Shown: positions 16,286 to 24,844, counted from the stretch's first letter. The stretch is DNA of 40,976 bases from an uncultured Oscillospiraceae bacterium (GCA_947629795.1 CANRFC010000025.1:1-40976), one strand, 5' to 3'. The notes: generated by a model not told the origin, from the sequence alone. Numbers and translations: made by a program.

Positions 16286-18133
16286 TCACCTTCCCCCGGC
16301 GTTTCCGAAGAGAGACTTCTTATACTCCGGGGCGTGAACCTCCAGCAGATACCGCTCACTGCCGCATTTATAGAGGCACAACCCCTGCACCGCCTGCCGG
16401 ATGAGTTCGAACTCGGACGGCTCCAACTGGAGGGAATCCATATAGAGCCGCTTGTCGATGGCCCCGGCGTTGAACAGGAATTGGTGGGTGGGAATGGCGA
16501 ACAGGGGCTTGGTAAACTCCGCCACACCGGGCAGCAAAAAATCCTCCAGATTCTGGCTTGCCAGAATCATGGAGGAATCTTTCTTCCGTGCCCGTTTCAG
16601 GATGTTGCGGATGTATTCGATTGCGATCTTGTTGGACAGCCACACATGGAGCTCATCCAGGGTGGCCACTGTGTTTCCCTGGGTCAGCAGCCGGTGGCTG
16701 AGATAGGACAGCACATTGAACAGCATGGCGTCTTTCACATTCCCACCGCTCTGGAGCAGGCCCTTTACCCCGAACACCACGAAACGGTCTGAGGTGATGT
16801 TGGTGTGGCCGTTGAAGAACCGGCTTTCCGCCCCCTCGCACATAGAATGGAGACCCAGCAGGATCTCTTGGAGCAGTTCCCTGGTGTAAAGGGGATTCTT
16901 CTCCCTGCCGTAGTTCTCATAGGCGGTTTCCATGATGGCGTAGAGATCCGAGAGTATGGGATACTCGTCCGGCGCCAGGCTGGAGAAATCGGTATCATCC
17001 GTAATGTCGAAGTGGTTGTAGAGCCGCTCCAGCATGATCTCAATGGCGTCGATATGCCTGTCCTCGAAACCCTTATAGCTGCGGAAGAAGTCCTTGAGGA
17101 AGGAGATATGCTGGGAGAGGACAGTCCTCTGCCGGAAGGCGGCCGGGGCCGTTTCGTCGTCTTCGGTATCCTCGTTCCACAGCTTGGGTTCCAACGGGTT
17201 GATCTTATACGCTCCATCCATGAGGTCAATGAAGCAGCCGCCCAGATTGTGACACAGTTCCACCAGCTCATGCTCCGGATCCAGGCAGATGATATTCTTC
17301 CCGCCCTCCAGGATATTGCACAGGAGCAGCTTGAGAAGAAAGCTCTTGCCCTGCCCGGAGTTGCCGAGGATGAGGGCGCTGCCGGTGGTCTTGTCCTCGG
17401 CCCGGCGCTCCAGGTCCACAATGATATTGCTTCCGTACTTGTCCCTGCCCACGTAGAACCCCTGGGGATCTGTTTTTCCGGAGTAGTTGAAGGGGAACAG
17501 GTCGCCCACGGAGGATGCCGGGAGGACGCGTTCAAACTGGCTGCCGAAACGGTTACTGCCCATTGGGTTAACAGAGAGGAACCCGTCCCGCTGCCGGAGG
17601 AGGAGGAAGTCCACCCCCAGCTTGGCGCGGGCAAGCTCGGCGGTCACCTCGTCCTTCAGGGCCTTCAGGCCGTCCATCTCCTTGGCCCGGAGCTCCAGGA
17701 ATACAGAGCAGTGGACGAGAGGCTCCTGGTTCCTCTGCATGGTGGTAATGAGGGTCACCACGTCTTGAAGGTTGACCTCGGCGGTGACGCTCTGCTTGAG
17801 ATCATCGGTGTTGCTCCGCTCCATGCGGCTTTTGTTGCTGGCATTGTGGAGGATGGCGTTTTCCTCGGCGGGGGTGACCTTTCTGGTGTAGATCCGGAGG
17901 GTCACGCCGCTCTTTTCCCCCAAATGCCGGAGGATGGCCAGGTCCTCCGTCTTAGTGGGGTAGCTCTTGACTGCCATGGCGCAGCGGTAGGTGCTGCCCA
18001 GGATGTAGTGGTCGGTGTTGAATTTCACCGCCGTGGGCGCAATCATGTCCAGGAAGTCCTTGGGTTTCCACGTGGCCTGGGCTGCCTTTTCCTTGGGCAG
18101 GTTTTTTTTAACCGTTTTCTTCTGTGTCTTCAT
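16286..18133 (-). CDS. virB4: VirB4/TraE conjugation ATPase
   Basis: A 615-aa ATPase that powers assembly and substrate transfer of the type IV secretion system. Walker A is GNSGQGKS (residues 257-264), Walker B is TVATLDELHVWL, and IICLDPEHELVEL and SMILASQNLEDFL match the other conserved helicase-like motifs of VirB4. The N-terminal 200 residues are the CagE/TrbE-type domain. The start overlaps the preceding gene by 26 nt and the N-terminus is Lys-rich (KTQKKTVKKNLPKEKAAQ). All motifs are intact. It acts with PrgI/VirB3, VirB6 and VirD4 from this operon. Confidence 0.95.
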   Translation of the reverse strand: MKTQKKTVKKNLPKEKAAQATWKPKDFLDMIAPTAVKFNTDHYILGSTYRCAMAVKSYPTKTEDLAILRHLGEKSGVTLRIYTRKVTPAEENAILHNASNKSRMERSNTDDLKQSVTAEVNLQDVVTLITTMQRNQEPLVHCSVFLELRAKEMDGLKALKDEVTAELARAKLGVDFLLLRQRDGFLSVNPMGSNRFGSQFERVLPASSVGDLFPFNYSGKTDPQGFYVGRDKYGSNIIVDLERRAEDKTTGSALILGNSGQGKSFLLKLLLCNILEGGKNIICLDPEHELVELCHNLGGCFIDLMDGAYKINPLEPKLWNEDTEDDETAPAAFRQRTVLSQHISFLKDFFRSYKGFEDRHIDAIEIMLERLYNHFDITDDTDFSSLAPDEYPILSDLYAIMETAYENYGREKNPLYTRELLQEILLGLHSMCEGAESRFFNGHTNITSDRFVVFGVKGLLQSGGNVKDAMLFNVLSYLSHRLLTQGNTVATLDELHVWLSNKIAIEYIRNILKRARKKDSSMILASQNLEDFLLPGVAEFTKPLFAIPTHQFLFNAGAIDKRLYMDSLQLEPSEFELIRQAVQGLCLYKCGSERYLLEVHAPEYKKSLFGNAGGR

Positions 18134-18710
18134 GTTCCGTCACCATTCCTTCTCCATCGTGATTTTTGAAGTCTTCGGTAAAGGCATCCTGCTGGTAATA
18201 CACCGCCAGGATCCGCTTGATGTCCTGGCGGCCGGCCAGACGGACCGTGAAACCACAGCCGTGGATCCGCTTTTCCATCTGGGCAAGCTGGTTATGATCC
18301 ATGGGCAGCTTGCTGTCCGGCCTCACCAGCAGGGCGAACTCCCGAGATGAGGCGGCGCCGGTCTGGATGGCATCCAGGTGAGCACTGTCCCTGCGGAGCA
18401 GCTCCAGCACCGCTGGGAGGTTCTCATGTTCCATGCGCCGCTGGTAGTAATCCTTGTTTTGCTGAAAAGATTCTCTGGAGTCAAGAGCCACCATGGTGAG
18501 TTCGGCGGAGGAGCGGAGAAGGTTTGTCAGGGAAAGGACACGGTTCCGGATCGATTCTTCCGGCATGACCGAGAGGTTATCTGGCCGGATGAGGTAAAAA
18601 ATAAATTCACCGTCTGGGGTGCTGGCCCCGTGTTCAGTGAGTTCCCTGACCCCCATGAGCTGCCGGGTGGATGCCCTCTGGCGGGCCTCTTTCTTTTGTT
18701 TCCGATTCAT
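18108..18710 (-). CDS. VirB4-associated conjugation protein
   Basis: A 200-aa soluble protein between PrgI and VirB4, overlapping PrgI by 4 nt and VirB4 by 26 nt. ATG 18710 has GGAGG 8 nt upstream; the frame to 18929 reads through PrgI and is rejected. The middle (FYLIRPDNLSVMPEESIRNR, then SLTNLLRSSAELTMVALDSR) looks like the N-terminal domain of VirB4/TrbE-like ATPases, without any Walker motif. It could be a detached extra copy of that domain which docks on VirB4. This is inference from local similarity and gene order. Confidence 0.65.
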   Translation of the reverse strand: MNRKQKKEARQRASTRQLMGVRELTEHGASTPDGEFIFYLIRPDNLSVMPEESIRNRVLSLTNLLRSSAELTMVALDSRESFQQNKDYYQRRMEHENLPAVLELLRRDSAHLDAIQTGAASSREFALLVRPDSKLPMDHNQLAQMEKRIHGCGFTVRLAGRQDIKRILAVYYQQDAFTEDFKNHDGEGMVTEHEDTEENG

Positions 18711-18970
18711 GTCTCTTGCCTCCAATCGTAATATTGCTGTTTCAAAAACAGGAAGTCGGCGGCGAACCGAAGAAAGTCCAGGACGCTGGTGTCCTCCACT
18801 TTGATGGAGAGGAACGCATAGAGGGCGGTGACGACAAGCGGAAGACCGCTCAGCCCATTGGCCAGGGCGAGGACAGAAAGAATGAGGCCCACGCCGATAA
18901 AAGCGAGGGAACGGAGTTCCCACAGCCACATCTTCGGTTTGGCCTTGAGGTTACTGGGGTAGATATACAT
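18707..18970 (-). CDS. PrgI/VirB3-like membrane protein
   Basis: An 87-aa inner-membrane protein of the PrgI type, equivalent to VirB3. It starts MYIYPSNLKAKPKMWLWELR, then has two adjacent membrane helices (SLAFIGVGLILSVLALANGL and LPLVVTALYAFLSI), then a short cytosolic tail ending QQYYDWRQET. PrgI/VirB3 binds VirB4 at the membrane, and here it lies just upstream of the VirB4 genes with a 4-nt overlap. ATG 18970 has AGAGGTG 6 nt upstream. An intrinsic terminator ends only 19 nt before the start (18990-19013), so expression needs read-through or a start downstream of it. Confidence 0.88.
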   Translation of the reverse strand: MYIYPSNLKAKPKMWLWELRSLAFIGVGLILSVLALANGLSGLPLVVTALYAFLSIKVEDTSVLDFLRFAADFLFLKQQYYDWRQET

Positions 18971-18989
18971 GGTAAACACCTCTTTGCGC

Positions 18990-19013
18990 AAAAAAGCCGC
19001 CCTTACGGGCGGC
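18990..19013 (-). terminator. Intrinsic terminator in the leader of the PrgI gene
   Basis: On the minus strand GCCGCCC, loop GTAA, GGGCGGC, then TTTTTT. The stem is perfect and the T-tract ends 19 nt before the PrgI start. A second, longer stem (GCTGACC/GGTCAGC, 19046-19078) followed by AATCTTTTT lies just upstream of it. Confidence 0.85.
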
Positions 19014-19161
19014 GGAAATTGACGATTTACATATCCAAAAAGATTGCTGACCACCCGGCTTGCGCCCAGGCGGTCAGCGGTTTAAGTTGACTTGCTCTTG
19101 GAGTTAACCGTTGAGAAACAGCGCTCTTTTTATGCCTATTATATCGTTTTCAAGTGTTTCG

Positions 19162-19524
19162 TCAACAGCTTTCACAGGGGGTGTCGGTTTCCGCTAAGTG
19201 GTCCTTCTGTCCCGCCTTTGGATTGGCCGTGCCGTCCGCTGCCAATGCCCTCTGGATACACTCCACGAAGAAGGCGTTTTGCTTGATGCCTTTGGCTCTG
19301 AGAAACTCCTTAAATCTTTCAAAGAGCTCCGCATCCACTTGGAACGCCACGGTACGCTGGTTGCCTTTCACTTTCATCATTCCTTCCTGTCTGTAGAATT
19401 CCGAGATGAGCCATGTCATGTACTCGCCAAGGTTTTTGCCTGACTCTCCCTGCCTTTGGCGCACCTGTTCGTGGAGAGCGGCAGGGATGGGGGCGCAGAG
19501 GTTTTTGAGCTTTTCCGTTTCCAT
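19162..19524 (-). CDS. Ribbon-helix-helix-like regulator
   Basis: A 120-aa protein with two similar strand-helix-helix segments: LCAPIPAALHEQVRQRQGES with LGEYMTWLISEFYR, and RTVAFQVDAELFERFKEFLR with QNAFFVECIQRAL. Each fits a ribbon-helix-helix half, so one chain could form the DNA-binding dimer by itself. ATG 19524 is preceded by GGAGG; the frame to 19611 adds an unlikely hydrophobic leader. It lies between the methylase and PrgI genes and ahead of two terminator hairpins, so it could regulate the transfer genes or bind oriT-like DNA. The target is not visible in the sequence. Confidence 0.65.
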   Translation of the reverse strand: METEKLKNLCAPIPAALHEQVRQRQGESGKNLGEYMTWLISEFYRQEGMMKVKGNQRTVAFQVDAELFERFKEFLRAKGIKQNAFFVECIQRALAADGTANPKAGQKDHLAETDTPCESC

Positions 19525-19629
19525 GGTTTTCGCCTCCTTCGCAAGCAAGTATATCCAAAACCGTACCACAAAGCCATTACCAATACCAACGATAAATGTC
19601 TGCCAAACCAAGCAAAATGGACAAAGACA

Positions 19630-21258
19630 TCAACTGCAAAGGATGGCCATAACAATGCCGGCCAGAACGAACTCCACACAGGGAATGGCCACGCTGTTGC
19701 CCAGGGCTTTGTACCGGGCCGAGTCGGACGCGTCGGGTATATCCGTCCAACCGTCCGGGAAACCTTGGAGCCTTTCGCACTCCAACGGGGTCAGGCGGCG
19801 GATCAGCATAGGGCCGTTCACCACCAGCTTGTCCTGATTGACATACTGAGAATTTGGCCCCTTGCGGTCGTCACAGGTGAGAGCTCCAACTGTCTCTTGG
19901 TATATGAGGTCGGTGACATCCTTGTGCTGTCTGGCACTTTCGGTGGACGCAACCTCGCTGTCACTAAATACATCCACCCGCTGCCGTGAGAACACGGCGT
20001 GGCGGTCGGTGGCGGTGAGGGTGAATGCCACACCCTCATCGATTCCAAGCCCGTTCCCGCCATTCTGCGGCTGGCGGTCTATGGCATTACCGGTAATGCA
20101 GATGACGGGGATCTTTTCCACTGCGGTTTCTTCAGCCACCAGAGGCAGATTATTGCCGCCTGTTCCCGCTCTTGCGGAGAGAGTGGGCGCGATTGGGTGG
20201 GGACCAGTGTATCTTGCATCAATGCCGTGGTTCTCAAACATGAGAGGCTGTGGCCGATTATTCCTCTGCTCTCCTACGATGAGAGGGGTGTTGCCGCCAC
20301 CCATGCCGAAGGCCGCTGTGACGGTCTGGGACGTTTCTACCGGCCCCTGGAAGCGGCTGTCCTGCCCGTGGGTGTCAAACACCAGCGGCTGATGCCCATG
20401 CTCCTGGGCCCGGAGCGTCCCTGACACGTCCTCGGATACATCCATCACCGTGCCACCCTGGTCGTTGAGGCAGAGGACAGAGGGCATACAGTTGCCACTG
20501 GGGGAACCTTTCAAAGTGGGAGCGACCTCCTCGCTGTACCCGATGCTGCCCGCTGTGGCTCCGGCTCCCGCGGAAAACGCGGCGGCAAACGACCGGCCAC
20601 CCGGAGTACGCCCGCCTCCGCCATCCGCTCCCGCCACATCGTGAAGGTCTCTTAGTTCATCCTGCTGATTGGTGGTGAAGGTCACCGACGCCCCGGTCAC
20701 GAAGGTTTGCATCTGCATATTTGCGGTAGCCATAAGAGCCCCGGCTATGCCATCCAAGTCTATTCCCTCGTCCCGCTGGTTGATGTGGTAGGCTTTCAGC
20801 GCCCCTTCAACAATATGGAAGTGAGCCAGCCCCGCTTGGGCCATCAGGGCCGATTTAAGCTGGGCGGGGAGTTCTTTTCCTCGCTCGTCCGCACGGCGCA
20901 GGATACCCAAACAGGCCGTCTGGCTGAGATAATACTTTTTGGCTGGATGGTCCTCCAGCACACTGGCGAGGGAGGAATAGACGGAATTGCGGGGCGCCAC
21001 GCCGGTGTTTAGAATGGTTCCATCCTCCAGAACGTGGGAACGCAGATCCCAATAGGCGCTCCCCAGCAGATCACCATGTCCTGGCGTGAGGTCGCAATAC
21101 TGATAGGGGAGGGCGATGAGTTCCAATTCGTTTACTCTGCGCTTGACCTTGACGGCATTTCTCTTGCCCCCGTCCTCCGCCATGGGCTCCAGGAAGGAAA
21201 ATTGGCCCTCGCTTTCATAGAGTTTCAGTTCCGTCCCTGTATCCAATTTCCTTGTCAC
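19630..21258 (-). CDS. C5 cytosine methyltransferase, beta part (target recognition, motifs IX-X)
   Basis: A 542-aa protein carrying the second half of a C5-cytosine methyltransferase. The last 60 residues hold motif IX (RRLTPLECERLQGFPDGW) and motif X (RYKALGNSVAIPCVEFV). The rest is a long, Gly- and Thr-rich target-recognition and spacer region (repeated VAPTL, SGTLRAQEHGHQPL, APTLSARAGTGGNNLPL) typical of phage/ICE methylases. The first part has KKYYLSQTACLGILRRADER, also typical of them. GTG 21258 has AAGGA and lies inside the end of the alpha gene, in another frame (44-nt overlap). With motifs I-VIII absent it must act with the alpha protein. Confidence 0.85.
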   Translation of the reverse strand: MTRKLDTGTELKLYESEGQFSFLEPMAEDGGKRNAVKVKRRVNELELIALPYQYCDLTPGHGDLLGSAYWDLRSHVLEDGTILNTGVAPRNSVYSSLASVLEDHPAKKYYLSQTACLGILRRADERGKELPAQLKSALMAQAGLAHFHIVEGALKAYHINQRDEGIDLDGIAGALMATANMQMQTFVTGASVTFTTNQQDELRDLHDVAGADGGGGRTPGGRSFAAAFSAGAGATAGSIGYSEEVAPTLKGSPSGNCMPSVLCLNDQGGTVMDVSEDVSGTLRAQEHGHQPLVFDTHGQDSRFQGPVETSQTVTAAFGMGGGNTPLIVGEQRNNRPQPLMFENHGIDARYTGPHPIAPTLSARAGTGGNNLPLVAEETAVEKIPVICITGNAIDRQPQNGGNGLGIDEGVAFTLTATDRHAVFSRQRVDVFSDSEVASTESARQHKDVTDLIYQETVGALTCDDRKGPNSQYVNQDKLVVNGPMLIRRLTPLECERLQGFPDGWTDIPDASDSARYKALGNSVAIPCVEFVLAGIVMAILCS

Positions 21259-22051
21259 CTTCTTCCTTATTCAGGCTGCCAAAGAGCAGTATAGGAGCGG
21301 AGTTTCCGGCAAAGTCGGCAACGAGAAAAATTCGTTTTCGCCGCTGGGCGACGCCCCAGTATTGCGCGTCCAGGCATCGCCATGCCAGGGACATCACACC
21401 CTGGATCTCTAAGCAGCCCGCTTGTGCCCAGCCGCCGGGGTATGGCCTGGGTACGGTGGCGCCTCCTGCCATGACCCGGACGATCTCCTCCAGAACGATG
21501 CGGAAATCCTCATACTTGGGTGCCCCGCTGCTGAACGCCCCCGGTACATTCTCCCAAATCATATACCGCGGGCGGATGTCCTTTCCGGTGCGGCCACGCT
21601 CCTTCTCTGCCTGCCGCATCTCCTTGATGACGCGAATTTGCTCCATAAAGAGGCCGGAGCGGGCGCCAGCCAAGCCAGCCCTCGTTCCGGCCACGGAGAG
21701 ATCCTGACACGGGCTGCCCCCGCAGATAATGTCTACAGGAAGCAGTTCCGAGCCTTTTAGCTTTGTAATGTCACCGCAGTGGTTCATGCTGGGGAACCGT
21801 CGCTTGGTGACCTCGATGGGGAACGGCTCGATCTCGCTGGCCCATAGGGTCTTGATGCCGCACCGATCCGCCGCCAAGGGGAAACCCCCGATGCCATCAA
21901 AGAGGCTCCCCATCGTCGTCACAAGCTCCGCATCACTCGCCCCGGCCCTGGGGCCAGGGCTCACTCGCTCCGCTGCTCCTCCTCTCCCCACGCAACCCGC
22001 TTCGCTGGGCTTGCGCATGGGCCCCGTAGCATTGAGTCCTTTTTCGGCCAT
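21215..22051 (-). CDS. C5 cytosine methyltransferase, alpha part (motifs I-VIII)
   Basis: A 278-aa catalytic half. Motif I is GSLFDGIGGFPLA, motif IV with the catalytic cysteine is GGSPCQDLSVAGTRAGL, motif VI is WENVPGAF and motif VIII is AQRRKRIFLV. It stops before the target-recognition domain, which the overlapping downstream gene supplies. The pair should transfer methyl groups from S-adenosylmethionine to cytosine, probably protecting the ICE from host restriction, as no nuclease is next to it. ATG 22051 is 12 nt after GGAGG; the first 46 residues are Gly/Arg/Ala-rich, and ATG 21913 directly before motif I is an alternative start. Confidence 0.88.
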   Translation of the reverse strand: MAEKGLNATGPMRKPSEAGCVGRGGAAERVSPGPRAGASDAELVTTMGSLFDGIGGFPLAADRCGIKTLWASEIEPFPIEVTKRRFPSMNHCGDITKLKGSELLPVDIICGGSPCQDLSVAGTRAGLAGARSGLFMEQIRVIKEMRQAEKERGRTGKDIRPRYMIWENVPGAFSSGAPKYEDFRIVLEEIVRVMAGGATVPRPYPGGWAQAGCLEIQGVMSLAWRCLDAQYWGVAQRRKRIFLVADFAGNSAPILLFGSLNKEEGDKEIGYRDGTETL

Positions 22052-22069
22052 CGCGGGAATCCACCTCCC

Positions 22070-22972
22070 TTATGCCGCCGCGGATGCCGCATGCGCGATC
22101 CTCTGTGTTGTGTTTACGACCGTCTGTACTGTGTAGACCGCGGACATGAGGTTGGCACGGGTGTTGGTGTCCAGCCCGAAGGCCCCGGCGATTCTGGGTA
22201 CCTCGCTGGCGGAGAGCAGCAGGCCAAGCCCCAGGAGCAGATGATCCTTGAATACCAGCATCCCAGCCACAAGGATCGTGGACTGGAGGAATGCCGTCAG
22301 GCACAGCCCGATGATCTGCTTCATCCACATGAGAAAGCCGTCAGTGTATCCCCGCGGTACGCTGAACATATAAAGGCTGCCCACGGCAATTTGGATGAGT
22401 AGGATGCCACCCCGTTTCAGGTTAGCGAAGAACACCTTGACGATGCAGTAGGCCGCCATGATAAGGCACAGGACAAGCATGATGGGACCCACGGTTACCG
22501 ACCCGACCGTCACCGTGGCGGCGCCCTCCATGATCCCCTCGGTGGTGGTGAAACCGTCCACGATGCTTTGCCCCAGCGCCCCAATGGTATTACTGTCTCC
22601 TACCAGCCCCGCGGTGAGAAGCCCCTGGAGGGATACACAGAGGGAGTAGAGCTTGACAGGGACGGTGGAGAACAGGCTCACCGCCAGAAAGCCCTTGATG
22701 ATGTTGAGGGCGGTTCGCTTGACGTCCCCTCTGCCGTTGGAGTATTCGATGCCGCACTCAAAGGCGCAGACCACCAGGCTGACAGCGAAGAGCGCCCAGC
22801 CCAGGTTGGAGAAAAAATGTACGATGGACTGGACCCACGAGAGCTCGAAAAGCTCCACGCCCATGTTTTCCATGAGTACGAAAAAGTCTCCCAGGAAACC
22901 GACCATCAAGTCGTAGAACCAATCGATGATGGCATTGAGGACAGTGGATGCCACAAAGTCCCAAATAAACAC
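22070..22972 (-). CDS. VirB6/TrbL-type conjugation channel protein
   Basis: A 300-aa polytopic membrane protein with about seven hydrophobic segments, including WALFAVSLVVCAFECGIEYS, VGPIMLVLCLIMAAYCIVKV and IIGLCLTAFLQSTILVAGML. This is the TrbL/VirB6 pattern of the inner-membrane channel component in Firmicutes ICEs. Translation starts at GTG 22972 with GGGGGTG upstream; no ATG fits before the first helix. The short C-terminus is Ala-rich. It lies between the VirB2-like and hypothetical genes and the methylase, in the usual Tn1549-like order. Confidence 0.88.
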   Translation of the reverse strand: MFIWDFVASTVLNAIIDWFYDLMVGFLGDFFVLMENMGVELFELSWVQSIVHFFSNLGWALFAVSLVVCAFECGIEYSNGRGDVKRTALNIIKGFLAVSLFSTVPVKLYSLCVSLQGLLTAGLVGDSNTIGALGQSIVDGFTTTEGIMEGAATVTVGSVTVGPIMLVLCLIMAAYCIVKVFFANLKRGGILLIQIAVGSLYMFSVPRGYTDGFLMWMKQIIGLCLTAFLQSTILVAGMLVFKDHLLLGLGLLLSASEVPRIAGAFGLDTNTRANLMSAVYTVQTVVNTTQRIAHAASAAA

Positions 22973-22988
22973 GGGCAGTCACCCCCTG

Positions 22989-23417
22989 TCACATGGACTG
23001 CCCGGTCATCGTGGGCGTTTCCTTTGCCCGCTGCCTCATGACGGGCGTCTGGAACAGTTCAACGTAGTCCTCTACAGAGTCCCCCAGGACAGCGATGTCC
23101 TTCTCGCTGGGCTGGACATACCAGTGAACCTTGCCGCCGTAATCCCAGATATAGGGGGCGGTGGAGGCTGAACAGTTCTGTCCTCTGGTGGTAAATATAT
23201 CCGCAAAACGGACGGCAATCTGATCTACCTTACCCTCGTCTGGCCTGAGAATGGTCATCAGGAGCCGGTCATAGTGATCCGCTATGCGGCCTGTGGCGAA
23301 GGTAAGCTTTGCCCTGTTCCCGCCACGGAGGGGGAGGAAACAGGCCCTGCCCACATAGACGGCGTCGGGGAAACGCTTTCCCACAATACGCCGGAGTTCC
23401 TGTTCGTAAAAGTTCAT
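22989..23417 (-). CDS. Hypothetical conjugation-region protein
   Basis: A 142-aa soluble protein of unknown function. ATG 23417 has GGAGGGG 7-8 nt upstream, and the frame to 23492 is not needed. The fold looks mixed alpha/beta (MNFYEQELRRIVGKRFPDAV, then LTFATGRIADHYDRLLMTIL, then VHWYVQPSEKDIAVLGDSVE). No catalytic or metal motif stands out. It lies between VirB6 and the VirB2-like protein, 13 nt from the latter, so it is probably an assembly factor of the channel. It ends PTMTGQSM. Confidence 0.6.
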   Translation of the reverse strand: MNFYEQELRRIVGKRFPDAVYVGRACFLPLRGGNRAKLTFATGRIADHYDRLLMTILRPDEGKVDQIAVRFADIFTTRGQNCSASTAPYIWDYGGKVHWYVQPSEKDIAVLGDSVEDYVELFQTPVMRQRAKETPTMTGQSM

Positions 23418-23430
23418 GGCGCACCCCTCC

Positions 23431-23775
23431 TTACATCCCGATAATCTGCCATACATACAGCGGGGCGGTGAGAGTGAAGATGAGGCAGGCAAAGAGGATC
23501 ACTGGGCCCGTCCATTCAAACTGCCCGTGCTTACGATAGTCAAAGTAGGCCATCCCCAGTTTGGCAAAAAAAGCAATGGCCAGAATCATATCCAAGGCAG
23601 GGAACACAACGCTGTCCACCACCGTCTTAATCTGACCGGAGGCGCTGGTCCAGGCATCCTCCACCGCTCCGGCCACATCGCCGCTTGCAGCGAGGGCGGG
23701 GACGCAGAGAACCCCCGTGCAGAGGGCAAGGGCAGCGGCCATCGCCAGAAACTTTTTCTTCCTGTTGTTTTTCAT
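23431..23775 (-). CDS. VirB2-like membrane protein, DUF3852 family
   Basis: A 114-aa secreted or membrane protein with a clear signal peptide (KKKFLAMAAALALCTGVLCVPALAAS, described here only by its ends KKKF and ALAAS, residues 6-31). A short amphipathic stretch (SGQIKTVVDSVVFPALDMIL) and two hydrophobic segments follow, separated by a small basic loop (FDYRKHGQFEW). Size, signal peptide and two membrane segments are those of VirB2/TrbC pilins, and DUF3852 takes that place in Tn1549-like elements. ATG 23775 has GGAGG upstream. Pilin function is inferred, not shown. Confidence 0.75.
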   Translation of the reverse strand: MKNNRKKKFLAMAAALALCTGVLCVPALAASGDVAGAVEDAWTSASGQIKTVVDSVVFPALDMILAIAFFAKLGMAYFDYRKHGQFEWTGPVILFACLIFTLTAPLYVWQIIGM

Positions 23776-23802
23776 GGTGAGATACCTCCAATTCTCTGGG
23801 CG

Positions 23803-24525
23803 TCAGCCCATCTTTTGTTCCATCGCTTGGGATAGATGCGTGACTCGGTGTTGCGTTCCCATGGTGGGGCCGGCAGGCTGGACGGTGCAGCCGTCGCGGT
23901 CCATGATCTCAGCAAACTGGCAAACGTGGTAGATCTCAGACCTCTCGAAAGGGGAGCCGATCTCCACATGGGTGTCATCGATGTACCGGCAGGATAGTTC
24001 CAGTTTGCTTCCGTCAGAATGAGTGATTCGGATATGCCCGCCGTCAGGGATGCGGAACAGCTCCCTATAGTCCGGGTCAATAAAGCGGATTCCGCGCTCC
24101 GCATGGGCCATGTGGCTGTCCAGCCAGCCTTTGTGGTAACTATATGCATAGAAGTTGTAATCCCCTTGTTCAGGACAGCACTTCATCAAATAGGCGTAAT
24201 CACTGCCATCTGTGCGGAAGCCAAACCAGCGGATATTTTCGGCGAGGCGGCAATCCCCGTTTTGCCGGCAGAGGGCGGCAATCCGATTACGGCTGGAGAA
24301 TTCCCCGGTGTCGAACCGCAGGCTGTCAATGACTCTCTGAAGATCTGCCTTAAACTCGGAGGTGTTCCAATCCTCACGGAAACCAAACCATGTGGTCCAG
24401 AATTCCTTCCCGCTCCGCCCAAAATCTCCCCTAAGATAGCCAACCAGCCCGGTCTGCTGGCTGATCTGCTGGGATTGACGATAGACGTAGAGCGGCTCGG
24501 AGCCCCTCAGTTTTCTAAGTTCCAT
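23803..24525 (-). CDS. Hypothetical protein with an LPD28-like C-terminus
   Basis: A 240-aa soluble protein. ATG 24525 has GGAAGG 6 nt upstream; the longer frame to 24597 runs through the Cys-rich gene. The first 150 residues include FWTTWFGFREDWNTSEFKAD and several Cys residues. The C-terminal part (GGHIRITHSDGSKLELSCRY, then YHVCQFAEIMDRDGCTV) resembles the small LPD28-like domain seen in ICE polyvalent proteins, with an HVCQFAE core. That resemblance is from memory and weak. It is 2 nt from the Cys-rich gene and 27 nt from the VirB2-like gene, so it is part of the transfer operon. Confidence 0.6.
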   Translation of the reverse strand: MELRKLRGSEPLYVYRQSQQISQQTGLVGYLRGDFGRSGKEFWTTWFGFREDWNTSEFKADLQRVIDSLRFDTGEFSSRNRIAALCRQNGDCRLAENIRWFGFRTDGSDYAYLMKCCPEQGDYNFYAYSYHKGWLDSHMAHAERGIRFIDPDYRELFRIPDGGHIRITHSDGSKLELSCRYIDDTHVEIGSPFERSEIYHVCQFAEIMDRDGCTVQPAGPTMGTQHRVTHLSQAMEQKMG

Positions 24526-24527
24526 TT

Positions 24528-24767
24528 TCAACCTTCCTTCGTCTGGGGGAGCAGGCCCATCTCCCGCATAATTTCTCCGGTGCACCAGCCAATACATGGC
24601 CGATCCCGCCCATAGGGGCAGTTATCGCATTCGCTGGTGTGCTCCTTTGGGGCTGTGTAATAACAGGAATCCCGCCTGCAGGCGCCCCGTTTCGTACCCC
24701 AATAGCAGAAAGCGCAGGACTTGGGCCTCAACTCCTGTAGATTATGATTTGTAAATGTACGAGCCAA
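24528..24767 (-). CDS. Small cysteine-rich protein, probably metal-binding
   Basis: A 79-aa protein with eight cysteines: CAFCYWG, then GACRRDSCYY, then CDNCPYG, and CIGWCTG. The paired spacing suggests one or two structural zinc or iron-sulfur sites. No ATG fits. The best start is TTG 24767, 10 nt after AAGGA; GTG at 24776 is too close to that site. It follows the adhesin gene, with a strong hairpin (24797-24820) between them, and overlaps no neighbour (2 nt from the next gene). Function unknown; similar small Cys-rich proteins occur at this place in related ICEs. Confidence 0.6.
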   Translation of the reverse strand: MARTFTNHNLQELRPKSCAFCYWGTKRGACRRDSCYYTAPKEHTSECDNCPYGRDRPCIGWCTGEIMREMGLLPQTKEG

Positions 24768-24796
24768 AGCGCTCACTTCCTTGAAAATAGGTTGAC

Positions 24797-24820
24797 GGGG
24801 CGTCCCGTTTGGGACGCCCC
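24797..24820 (-). terminator. Hairpin after the adhesin gene
   Basis: GGGGCGTCCC, loop AAAC, GGGACGCCCC: a perfect 10-bp stem 24 nt past the adhesin stop. The following minus-strand bases are GTCAACCTATTTT, so the T-tract is weak and delayed. It may be a leaky terminator that also lies 29 nt before the start of the Cys-rich gene. Confidence 0.6.
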
Positions 24821-24844
24821 GCCTGGCCGCTTCTTCTCGCTGTT

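Noticed and set aside
16805-18169. A 454-aa open frame on the plus strand
   Set aside because: It is antisense to the VirB4 gene, has no ribosome binding site or recognisable domain, and arises from the GC-rich codon use of VirB4.
21215-21258. Frameshift or assembly error in the C5 methylase
   Set aside because: The second gene has its own GTG start and AAGGA site, and the division of motifs matches a known two-subunit enzyme; a frameshift stays possible but is less likely.
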